A DNA stretch of 5,681 nt. Source: Lachnospiraceae bacterium (GTDB lineage: Bacteria; Bacillota; Clostridia; Lachnospirales; Lachnospiraceae). A model generated the notes under the pieces. That model saw only the letters and a list, made by a program, of their open reading frames with translations. It did no database searches and was not told where the DNA came from. Shown in pieces: positions 1 through 5,410 of the stretch. Location: contig JAJQIE010000303.1 of NCBI GenBank assembly GCA_021199395.1, positions 1 to 5,681 of the forward strand, given 5' to 3'. The position numbers and the translations under genes are program-made. How positions within the stretch are numbered: the stretch's first letter is position 1; every line of letters begins with the position of its first letter.

Positions 1-491
1 CGGTAAGCCTCAGGTTTTGATGCCGCAGCCGCGCCATTCTCCGCGTCAAACGTACCCGGATTACACTCGATAGTGATCTCTGCGTCGTCCTGAAACGAGA
101 ACCGTGAACGCAGGGCATCCAGAATCGACGCAATCTGCTCCGCGGGCAGCAGGGAAGGCGTCCCGCCCCCAAAAAAGACACTGCTGACCGTATATTCACT
201 GTCATTCGGCAGATAGTTCCCGGCCAGTTCTTTGCATGGGAATTCCTCCATCTGTGAGTGCTGCTTCTGCGCTGCTTTCTGATTCGCATGAGCCGTTTCA
301 CGATGCGATATCGTATGTACGCCAGACAGACGGCGCGGCGCGCTCACCGGCGCGCCACTTTGGATCTCCTCTGTCAGCGCACGCACATATCGGTCGCGCA
401 GCCTCCGATCGGCAGGTGCGGAGAGAAAATCACAGTAAGCACATTTTTTCACACAAAACGGAATATGAATGTACAGCTCCAGCTCTCTCAA
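1..491 (-). CDS. hemW: HemW-like radical SAM protein (partial, N-terminal 163 residues)
   Basis: This is the N-terminal part of a HemW/HemN-like radical SAM protein; the 3' end lies beyond base 1. Residues 7-22 read YIHIPFCVKKCAYCDF and carry the CX3CX2C motif (Cys13, Cys17, Cys20) that binds the S-adenosylmethionine [4Fe-4S] cluster. FFGGGTPSLLP (106-116) and the ITIECNPGT strand (139-147) are further family hallmarks. HemW proteins are heme chaperones or coproporphyrinogen oxidase-like enzymes; without the C-terminal half I cannot separate these roles. The start is inferred to be TTG (489-491), overlapping the TGA of the MATE gene, with AAGGGAAGGGGG five bases upstream; the first in-frame ATG is only codon 81, after the radical SAM motif, so it cannot be the true start. 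About 86 residues separate CDF from GGGTPS, some 35-40 more than in E. coli HemW as I recall it. It is the last visible gene of a four-gene run. Confidence 0.9.
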   Translation of the reverse strand, partial: MRELELYIHIPFCVKKCAYCDFLSAPADRRLRDRYVRALTEEIQSGAPVSAPRRLSGVHTISHRETAHANQKAAQKQHSQMEEFPCKELAGNYLPNDSEYTVSSVFFGGGTPSLLPAEQIASILDALRSRFSFQDDAEITIECNPGTFDAENGAAAASKPEAY

Positions 492-1948
492 GCCTGCCCC
501 CTTCCCTTCACTCTGTGCTCCTTCGACCTGTGCCCCTCCATTCCAAATCGTTCACGAAACACAAGAAACAGCACAATGCAGATCACTGCCGACAATGTAG
601 AACCCGCCGGTGCAGCCAGCCCCATCGGATACAGCGTCTCCGGAAACAGCTTTGCCGCCAGATACGCGCCGGGAATCCGCACCAGCAAAATCGAGATCAG
701 ATTGTGGGCAAAGGAAAAACCGGACAATCCGTAAGCACAGAAGAAACCGCTGAAGCAAAAGTGAATTCCAGCCACAATACAGTCAAACACATAGGAACGC
801 AGATACTGTCCGCCAAGCATCCGTACTGTCTCCTCATCAGAGAACAGACCGACAAACCGCTCCGGCATAACCTGACAGATCGCCGTCCAGACCAGGCCAA
901 ATGAGACAGAAATGACGATGGCGTAGAAAAGTGTCTTTCTCGCGCGGTCATGCCGATTCGCTCCCCGGTTCTGCGCCGCAATCGCTGAAACGGAAGAAAG
1001 CATCGCTGAAGGCACCAGAAACAGAAAGCTGATAATTTTTTCCACAATACCGACACTGGCCGCGACGTCCACGCCGCGCCTGTTCGCTATCATCGTAATT
1101 ACAAGAAATGAAATCTGTATAAATCCGTCCTGGCAGGCGACCGGAACCCCTACCTTTAGAATATCCGACAGGACTGATTTTTCCGGAACAAAATCCATTT
1201 TACCGATTTTCAGGTCAAACCTGGCAGCAGAGCCTGCGCGCACCGCCTGAGCACCGCGTGCCTCCTCCGTTTCCGGCTGCTTCCCCTTTCCCGGCGCAGA
1301 GCGGCTCCGCTTCAAAAACGCCAGCGCAAACACAACGCTGGAGGCCTGAGAGAGCACGGTGCCCAGTGCCGCGCCCGCCGCGCCCATCTGTAAGCCTCCG
1401 ATCAAAGCAAAGTCAAGCACGATATTGAGCACGCATGCCACCCCGACAAAATACATCGGACTTCTGGAATCGCCCATGCCGCGGTAAACACAGCTAATCA
1501 CATTGTAAGCCGTAATAAATGGAATCCCCGCAAAGCAGATGGTCAGATATGCTCTGGTCTGCTCAATGGCCTCTTCCGGAACAGACATCACCAGAATAAT
1601 ACCGTCCATCGCAAGCATCAGCACAGCCACCAATACTATGGATCCAATCGCAAACAGAGTTACCGTATTCCCCACGATGCGGGATGCGCGCTCCGTATGC
1701 CTGCTGCCAATTGCTACGCCCAGGCCCACGGTTGAACCCATCGCCAGCCCCACGATGATAACCGTAATCATGTGCATGACCTGACTGCCCACGGAAACCG
1801 CAGAAATCGCGGCAGCCCCGTTGTACTGTCCGGTCACATACAGATCCACCATCCCGTAAAAGGTCTGTAAAAAGCATGATAGTAAATAGGGAAGCGAAAA
1901 CCGCAGCAGAACCCTGAGTACACTTCCATTCGTCAGATCCTTTTCCAT
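488..1948 (-). CDS. MATE family multidrug/cation efflux transporter
   Basis: A 486-residue integral membrane protein of the multidrug and toxic compound extrusion (MATE, NorM/DinF-like) family, expected to export organic cations or drugs in exchange for Na+ or H+ across the cytoplasmic membrane. The length and about twelve hydrophobic segments in two halves fit the family. Recognisable motifs are the N-terminal SLPYLLSCFLQTFYGMVDLY (18-37, the first helix), RGMGDSRSPM (156-165, family form RGxGDTxTPM) and AAQNRGANRHDRAR (324-337, the equivalent region of the second half). The loop between the halves (about 214-260) is charged and low in complexity (SAPGKGKQPETEEARGAQ) and longer than I would expect. 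The ATG (1946-1948) lies one base after the stop of the TtcA gene; the nearest G-rich ribosome site (GGGGGAG, 1962-1968) is 13 bases away, so coupling to upstream translation is likely. The substrate cannot be told from sequence. Confidence 0.93.
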   Translation of the reverse strand: MEKDLTNGSVLRVLLRFSLPYLLSCFLQTFYGMVDLYVTGQYNGAAAISAVSVGSQVMHMITVIIVGLAMGSTVGLGVAIGSRHTERASRIVGNTVTLFAIGSIVLVAVLMLAMDGIILVMSVPEEAIEQTRAYLTICFAGIPFITAYNVISCVYRGMGDSRSPMYFVGVACVLNIVLDFALIGGLQMGAAGAALGTVLSQASSVVFALAFLKRSRSAPGKGKQPETEEARGAQAVRAGSAARFDLKIGKMDFVPEKSVLSDILKVGVPVACQDGFIQISFLVITMIANRRGVDVAASVGIVEKIISFLFLVPSAMLSSVSAIAAQNRGANRHDRARKTLFYAIVISVSFGLVWTAICQVMPERFVGLFSDEETVRMLGGQYLRSYVFDCIVAGIHFCFSGFFCAYGLSGFSFAHNLISILLVRIPGAYLAAKLFPETLYPMGLAAPAGSTLSAVICIVLFLVFRERFGMEGHRSKEHRVKGRGQA

Positions 1949-1949
1949 G

Positions 1950-3086
1950 CTATTCTTCTGTCTCCCCCTTCCCCTTTTTCTCCGCTACAGGCTCCTTTTT
2001 CGATCCTGTCTTTTCTTCCGCGACGGACTCTCTTTCTGATACTGTCTTTTCTTCCGCGACGGACTCTCTTTCCGATTCTGTCTTTTCCGAATCAATTTCT
2101 TTCTCAGATTGCATCCGATCCACCGTTTCTCCGGACTGTCCCGAATTCCCATCATAATCATCCAGAAAGTGATGCCGCGCTCCGTCCTTTTTCCATGCGA
2201 TAATTGTATTAAGATTGACATTTTCCACGCTTCTGAATATATTGCTCTCAATGACCGGATCCCGCTCGGCAAGCAGAGCGATCAACTGTTTGATCTCCGC
2301 GCGCTTGGAGCTTTTCTCCGCGCCGTTTTCGGAAGCGCATTTTTCCGTAAAACGGCAGGCACACTGAATAAAACGCAGGCCATTGTAATTCGCCCAGTGA
2401 ATAATGTCTTTTTCCCGGATCAGATACATAGGGCGAATAAGCTCCATTCCCTCAAAATTAACGCTGTGCAGCTTAGGCATCATGGTCTGTATCTGCCCGC
2501 CATAGAGCATTCCCATCAAAACCGTCTCAATTACATCATCATAGTGATGGCCAAGCGCGATTTTATTGCAGCCAAGCTCCCTTGCTTTGCTATAAAGATA
2601 CCCCCTGCGCATCCGCGCGCACAGATAACATGGCGAGCTTTCTTCGGAGGATACAATGTCAAATATCTCAGAGGAAAACACGGTTATCGGTACGTTCAAA
2701 AATCTGGCATTTTCAAGAATCCTCTGATAGTTCCGCTCATTATATCCCGGATTCATCACAAGAAAAACAAGTTCAAAATTTCGTTTCCCGTGACGGTACA
2801 GCTCCTGAAAAAGCTTTGCCATCAGCATAGAATCCTTGCCGCCTGAAATGCATACCGCAATCCGATCCCCATCCCGGATCAGCTCATACTCCTGAACCGC
2901 TTTCGTAAACCGGCACCAGAGCTCCCGGCGGAACTTTTTGATGATGCTTCGCTCCGCATCTCTGCAGGTTCGAATGTCAGCCTTCTGCGTCAAATCTGTT
3001 GATTCTGTTTCTTTCATTGTACTCTGGTACTCCACTCCATTTTCCAGATTGAAATTCCCGCGTAGCCCACTTATCTCCAAAATCAA
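1950..3086 (-). CDS. ttcA: TtcA-family PP-loop tRNA thiolation protein with repetitive C-terminal tail
   Basis: A PP-loop ATPase of the TtcA group, which activates a tRNA base by adenylation and replaces oxygen with sulfur (2-thiocytidine at position 32 in characterised TtcA). The PP-loop SGGKDS is at 81-86. PCYLCARMRRG (152-162) supplies Cys153 and Cys156, GHHYDD is at 179-184, and a third cluster cysteine is probably Cys242 or Cys244 in QCACRF. Three cysteines coordinating a [4Fe-4S] cluster is the known TtcA arrangement. The catalytic core spans about 46-312 (ending HHFLDDYD). The remaining 66 residues are a Glu/Lys/Ser-rich tail with three 12-residue repeats (about 337-372). Numbering is from a TTG (3084-3086) overlapping the TGA of the reductase gene; AAAGGA lies just upstream. 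A second TTG at 3078-3080 has better spacing, and ATG at 3015-3017 gives 355 residues but has only a weak ribosome site. Modification of C32 specifically is inferred from family, not shown. Confidence 0.88.
   Translation of the reverse strand: MILEISGLRGNFNLENGVEYQSTMKETESTDLTQKADIRTCRDAERSIIKKFRRELWCRFTKAVQEYELIRDGDRIAVCISGGKDSMLMAKLFQELYRHGKRNFELVFLVMNPGYNERNYQRILENARFLNVPITVFSSEIFDIVSSEESSPCYLCARMRRGYLYSKARELGCNKIALGHHYDDVIETVLMGMLYGGQIQTMMPKLHSVNFEGMELIRPMYLIREKDIIHWANYNGLRFIQCACRFTEKCASENGAEKSSKRAEIKQLIALLAERDPVIESNIFRSVENVNLNTIIAWKKDGARHHFLDDYDGNSGQSGETVDRMQSEKEIDSEKTESERESVAEEKTVSERESVAEEKTGSKKEPVAEKKGKGETEE
1970..2088 (-). repeat. 36-bp in-frame tandem repeat in the TtcA tail
   Basis: A 36-bp unit occurs at 2006-2041 and again at 2042-2077 with only a couple of changes. 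A partial third copy (first 10-11 bases) follows at 2078-2088, and a diverged copy precedes at about 1970-2005. Because 36 is a multiple of three, it encodes 12-residue units of the form xSERESVAEEKT. The coding strand is purine-rich (GAA, GAG, AAA, AGA codons). Confidence 0.9.
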
Positions 3087-4105
3087 AATTCCTTTCCGGC
3101 AAGAATTTCTTTATAATCCTTCAGATTCTTTGCGAGCAGCGTAGGCGTATCCAGGTGATAAGGACATTTGCTCTTACAACTGCCGCAGTGCAGACATTCC
3201 TCAATCTTCATCATCTTTGCCTGCATTTCCGGCGTAAGCTGCGCCTCAGACGGTGCGCGCCGGATCATCAGCGACATACGCGCACAATCATTAATCGCAA
3301 TGCCCGCCGGACACGGCATACAGTAGCCACAGCCTCGACAGAATTCTCCCATCAGCTCCCGACGGTCTTTTTCGATCAGCGCACGAATCTCATCCGTCAT
3401 CACAGGCGGACAGATAATATAGGATAAAAACTCCTCCAACTCACGCATCCTCTGAACTCCCCAGATAGGAAGGACATTGTCAAACTGCGCTTCAAACGCA
3501 TAAGCCGCTGCAGAGTTCGTAATCAGGCCTCCGGACAGAGCCTTCATCGCGATAAAGCCCATATCCGCCTCCTTACAGGCCGTCACCAGCTTTTCATCCT
3601 CTTCCGTCGCGAGATAGCAGAACGGAAACTGCAGCGTCTCATACAGTCCGGATTCAATCGCTTCCCTGGCCACGTTCAGGCGATGGTTCGTGATACCGAT
3701 ATGGCGGATTTTCCCCTGTTTTTTCGCCTCCAGCATGCACTCATACACGCCGCTCTCATCCCCAGGCTTGGGACAAAAGGAGGGGTTATGGAATTGATAG
3801 ATATCCAGATAATCCGTCTTCAGGTTCGAAAGCGTCGTATCCAGATCCTTCCAGAAATCCTCCGGCTTCACTGCCGCCGTCTTAGACGAAATAAACACAT
3901 TACTGCGAACCTCTGAAAGCGCCAGCCCCAGCTTGTGCTCACTGTCCGTATAGAACCTCGCAGTATCAAAAAAGGTCACACCCTTCTCATATGCTGTCCG
4001 TATGATCTTCACCGCATCCTCATCACTGATCCGCTGGATCGGCAGCGCGCCAAATCCGTTTTTATTCGTCACAATCCCTGTTTTTCCAAGTCTTACTGTC
4101 TCCAT
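3083..4105 (-). CDS. Aldo/keto reductase with C-terminal two-cluster [4Fe-4S] ferredoxin domain
   Basis: A 340-residue cytoplasmic oxidoreductase fusing an aldo/keto reductase barrel to a ferredoxin-like tail. The catalytic tetrad is visible: Asp47 and Tyr52 in FFDTARFY, Lys75 in ISSKT, His106 in YQFHN. The tail has two cysteine sets: CRGCGYCMPCP (256-266, CX2CX2CX2CP) and CLHCGSCKSKCP (304-315, CX2CX2CX3CP), typical of two [4Fe-4S] clusters. This domain pairing is common in anaerobes; electrons may move between nicotinamide and the Fe-S clusters, but the substrate is unknown. The ATG at 4103-4105 is chosen because AAGAGGAA (4111-4118) sits about six bases upstream and METVRLGKTG is the normal AKR beginning. 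The frame stays open for another 41 codons upstream, but that stretch is the dyad-rich leader and does not resemble AKR sequence. Its TGA overlaps the TTG start of the TtcA gene, so it is the first gene of the four-gene run. A rubredoxin lies upstream as a possible redox partner. Confidence 0.93.
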   Translation of the reverse strand: METVRLGKTGIVTNKNGFGALPIQRISDEDAVKIIRTAYEKGVTFFDTARFYTDSEHKLGLALSEVRSNVFISSKTAAVKPEDFWKDLDTTLSNLKTDYLDIYQFHNPSFCPKPGDESGVYECMLEAKKQGKIRHIGITNHRLNVAREAIESGLYETLQFPFCYLATEEDEKLVTACKEADMGFIAMKALSGGLITNSAAAYAFEAQFDNVLPIWGVQRMRELEEFLSYIICPPVMTDEIRALIEKDRRELMGEFCRGCGYCMPCPAGIAINDCARMSLMIRRAPSEAQLTPEMQAKMMKIEECLHCGSCKSKCPYHLDTPTLLAKNLKDYKEILAGKEF

Positions 4106-4110
4106 TGTTC

Positions 4111-4118
4111 TTCCTCTT
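4111..4118 (-). promoter_or_regulatory. Ribosome binding site of the aldo/keto reductase (AAGAGGAA)
   Basis: AAGAGGAA lies about six bases before the ATG at 4103-4105. It fixes that ATG as the start, because the alternative in-frame ATG at 4121-4123 precedes the ribosome site itself and leads into leader sequence. Confidence 0.8.
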
Positions 4119-4128
4119 TTCATAATAT

Positions 4129-4175
4129 AACCTATCGGAAGGAAAACGCGCTTGCGGGTTTTCACCCGATAAGTT
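4129..4175 (-). other. Nested stem-loop in the reductase 5' leader
   Basis: The outer arms AACUUAUCGG (4175-4166) and CCGAUAGGUU (4138-4129) pair over 10 positions in minus-strand RNA with one U-G wobble. Inside, GAAAAC and GUUUUC (4163-4158 with 4147-4142) pair over 6 bp around a 10-base loop. An alternative small hairpin CGGG/CCCG (4168-4165 with 4158-4155) would compete with the inner stem. The position just before the ribosome site suggests a role in initiation, but that is inference. Confidence 0.5.
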
Positions 4176-4202
4176 AGCGACAGGATCGCCAGATTCTGGA
4201 GC

Positions 4203-4231
4203 ATTATGGGAAGCGGTTTTCTTCCCATAAT
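4203..4231. repeat. Perfect 11-bp inverted repeat
   Basis: ATTATGGGAAG (4203-4213) and CTTCCCATAAT (4221-4231) are perfect complements around a 7-base loop. It lies four bases from the neighbouring longer repeat, and both have GGGAAG on the inner side of the left arm, so they may be related in origin. There is no U-tract on either side, so it is not called a terminator. Confidence 0.8.
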
Positions 4232-4235
4232 ACCA

Positions 4236-4280
4236 TTTTATCATACAGGGAAGTCCAAAGAACTTTCCTGTATGATAAAA
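4236..4280. repeat. Long inverted repeat (14-bp perfect arms, 19 bp with one wobble)
   Basis: TTTTATCATACAGG (4236-4249) is exactly complementary to CCTGTATGATAAAA (4267-4280). The pairing continues through 4250-4254 with 4262-4266, with a G-T pair at 4250/4266, leaving a 7-base loop. T residues precede and A residues follow the stem on the minus strand, the opposite of a Rho-independent terminator, and no U-tract follows on the plus strand either. The wobble pair is a G-U in plus-strand RNA but a C-A mismatch in minus-strand RNA. Confidence 0.8.
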
Positions 4281-4334
4281 AAACAACTGCTCCGCCACAG
4301 GCAGACCAGCCATTTTCACTACATCCTGCGGAAC

Positions 4335-4493
4335 TTATTCTGCTTCCGAAAACTCGTCCTTTCCTACAGAGCAAAGCGGGCATTCAAAATCCTCTGGAAC
4401 ATCCTCCCATTTTGTTCCCGGCGCGATTCCGCCCTCCGGATAGCCCTCTTCTTCGTCATAAACCCATCCACAGACGTCACATACATACTTCAT
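4335..4493 (-). CDS. Rubredoxin
   Basis: A 52-residue rubredoxin, a small soluble electron carrier with one iron held by four cysteines. Both knuckles are intact: YVCDVCGWVYD (Cys5, Cys8) and ECPLCSVGKDEF (Cys38, Cys41). The conserved centre GGIAPGTKWEDVPEDF and the length match the family closely. In anaerobes rubredoxins pass electrons to oxygen- or peroxide-reducing enzymes (rubrerythrin, flavodiiron proteins) or other partners; none of these is in the window. The ATG at 4491-4493 is preceded by a strong GGAGG (4503-4507) nine bases upstream. An in-frame start further upstream (to 4562) would add a non-rubredoxin hydrophobic leader and is rejected. It has its own candidate promoter at 4552-4579 and could be co-transcribed with the aldo/keto reductase, since no standard terminator separates them. 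Confidence 0.97.
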   Translation of the reverse strand: MKYVCDVCGWVYDEEEGYPEGGIAPGTKWEDVPEDFECPLCSVGKDEFSEAE

Positions 4494-4502
4494 AGACTTA
4501 TT

Positions 4503-4507
4503 CCTCC
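4503..4507 (-). promoter_or_regulatory. Ribosome binding site of rubredoxin (GGAGG)
   Basis: GGAGG lies nine bases before the ATG at 4491-4493. It decides the start against the longer open frame that extends to 4562. Confidence 0.85.
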
Positions 4508-4551
4508 ATAAATAAATTATTATGATATGGCGAACCACTATTGTACCTATA

Positions 4552-4579
4552 AGTATATTCATTTTGGCTGGAAAATCAA
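4552..4579 (-). promoter_or_regulatory. Sigma-70-type promoter upstream of rubredoxin
   Basis: Read on the minus strand, TTGATT (4579-4574) is followed after 16 bases by TATACT (4557-4552), close to the TTGACA/TATAAT consensus. Transcription would start near 4545 and give a leader of about 50 bases before the rubredoxin ATG, A/T-rich and ending in a strong GGAGG. This is the best promoter match in the window and could also drive the downstream aldo/keto reductase run if the hairpins between them allow readthrough. The assignment is pattern-based only. Confidence 0.6.
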
Positions 4580-4593
4580 TACCAAAATTTCAA

Positions 4594-4678
4594 CTATCGC
4601 TGTTTTCCTCTACTGCCTTTCTCTGCCGTTTTTTCTCTGCCACATTTTCTCTATCGCTTTTCCTCAACTGCCTTTCTC
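4594..4678 (-). repeat. Imperfect direct repeat spanning the AlkD stop codon, purine-rich tract
   Basis: A 30-base element at 4594-4623 recurs as 28 bases at 4651-4678; both begin CTATCGCT and end CTGCCTTTCTC on the plus strand. They differ by a 2-base deletion and one substitution. The right copy contains the TGA of the AlkD-like gene, the left copy lies in the spacer upstream of rubredoxin. The whole stretch from about 4594 to 4710 is strongly pyrimidine-biased on the plus strand (purine-rich in the mRNA), with no terminator hairpin. Confidence 0.75.
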
Positions 4679-5410
4679 CTGTCGATTTTCCTCTGCAGCT
4701 TTTCCTTTTATCCGCAATGTTTTCAGATATTCCTTCTGTTCAGGTAAAATCCGGTCACTCTCCACAGTCTTCTGAATCGTCTTGTTGTGCGTCCAGGGAT
4801 CCAGTCTTTTTCCCTCGATATACGGCAAAATCCGATCATACTGTTTCGCCAGAGCTGTGGCAAAATACCACGCTTTCATCATGTTGATGTAGTACGCCCC
4901 ATCTGACGAAACCGAAACAACCCAATCCGCATACCTTTCATCAAAAGCATCATCAAGAAAATACCGCATCAGAACGCCAATCCCAAAGCGAACCGTATAC
5001 TCATGCGAAGCCGTAAGCCATCTGTTGATATACGGAATCAGGCTGTCACGATTGCCTTTAAAAGCTTTTGGCAAAAGCTGGTCGCAGGTCGCCCAGTTGT
5101 CCACATATGGCAGAAACAGCTCCAGTTCGGCCATACAGGCGGTAAAGTCCTTCTCCTCAGCGATGAGGAACGCATGAAGCTGATTTTCCTCAAAATAAAA
5201 GTGCGGCAGCGTCCGCAGAAAGGCCTGCGACTCATCCGCTTTCCGCGGTTCCGTCTTTCCTTCCTTTATAATAAGCTTTGCAAGCGCGCGAAGCTCCGGG
5301 GTGCGCACTCCGATAATCCTGTCCGGCAAAACCGTCGGAATCAGCCTGCCCTGAAAATCTCTGTAAGTCATATCCTGCCGTTCAAAAAGCCACTCCTGTA
5401 TTGAGGTCAT
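4664..5410 (-). CDS. AlkD-like DNA alkylation repair protein
   Basis: A 248-residue protein of the AlkD/AlkC-type DNA alkylation repair family, built of HEAT-like helical repeats. Characterised AlkD glycosylases remove N3- and N7-alkylpurines, especially bulky or cationic adducts, without flipping the base. VDNWATCDQL (103-112) gives Trp106 and Asp110, and YTVRFGIGVLMRYF (138-151) gives Arg141. These match the spacing of the Trp/Asp/Arg trio used by Bacillus cereus AlkD (Trp109, Asp113, Arg148 by my recollection). Length and the absence of a signal peptide or membrane segment fit a cytoplasmic repair enzyme. The last ~20 residues (KGKAAEENRQEKGS) are purine-rich at DNA level and run into a direct repeat that contains the stop codon. 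The start ATG (5408-5410) has AAGGAG 13 bases upstream, which is long; an ATGTGA lies between them. It stands between the tuf terminator and rubredoxin; functional linkage to either is not evident. Confidence 0.9.
   Translation of the reverse strand: MTSIQEWLFERQDMTYRDFQGRLIPTVLPDRIIGVRTPELRALAKLIIKEGKTEPRKADESQAFLRTLPHFYFEENQLHAFLIAEEKDFTACMAELELFLPYVDNWATCDQLLPKAFKGNRDSLIPYINRWLTASHEYTVRFGIGVLMRYFLDDAFDERYADWVVSVSSDGAYYINMMKAWYFATALAKQYDRILPYIEGKRLDPWTHNKTIQKTVESDRILPEQKEYLKTLRIKGKAAEENRQEKGS

Larger units (their letters stand above)
4106..4334 (-). other. Dyad-rich intergenic leader between rubredoxin and aldo/keto reductase
   Basis: This 229-base gap holds no gene I can support but is crowded with inverted repeats. 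In transcription order there are: a 14-bp perfect stem extended to 19 bp (4280-4236), an 11-bp perfect stem (4231-4203), CCAGA-A-TCTGG (4199-4189), GCGA-N5-TCGC (4189-4177), and a nested stem-loop (4175-4129) whose outer arms are 10 bp. The last one ends eleven bases before the reductase ribosome site. It may be a structured 5' leader, an mRNA processing or stability region, or a set of protein-binding dyads. I recognise no known riboswitch or T-box. Confidence 0.55.

Noticed and set aside
331..357. GC-rich repeated GGCGCG words including an 8-base palindrome
   Set aside because: They fall within HemW coding sequence (Ala/Pro/Arg codons) and are too short to suggest a separate element.
236..904. 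Open frames on the plus strand opposite HemW and MATE (up to 222 codons)
   Set aside because: Their products are rich in Arg, His, Ser and Pro with no recognisable domain, and they lie antisense to strongly supported family members.
2006..2088. CRISPR-like array
   Set aside because: The repeats are contiguous with no spacers, are in frame with TtcA and encode a 12-residue unit.
2109..2846. 245-codon open frame on the plus strand opposite TtcA
   Set aside because: It mirrors the conserved PP-loop coding region; no family features and no ribosome site were seen. The minus-strand frame explains the region.
4203..4280. Terminator call for the two strong hairpins downstream of rubredoxin
   Set aside because: Neither stem is followed by a U-tract on either strand, so they are listed as inverted repeats instead.
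4062..4319. 85-codon minus-strand open frame across the leader between rubredoxin and the aldo/keto reductase
   Set aside because: It passes through the inverted repeats, starts at a GTG with a poor ribosome site and overlaps the reductase start out of frame. The sequence resembles nothing known.
4494..4562. Longer rubredoxin beginning at 4562
   Set aside because: The added 23 residues (MNILIGTIVVRHIIIIYLW...) are outside the family pattern, and the GGAGG before 4493 marks the normal start. The putative extension also overlaps the promoter -10 element.
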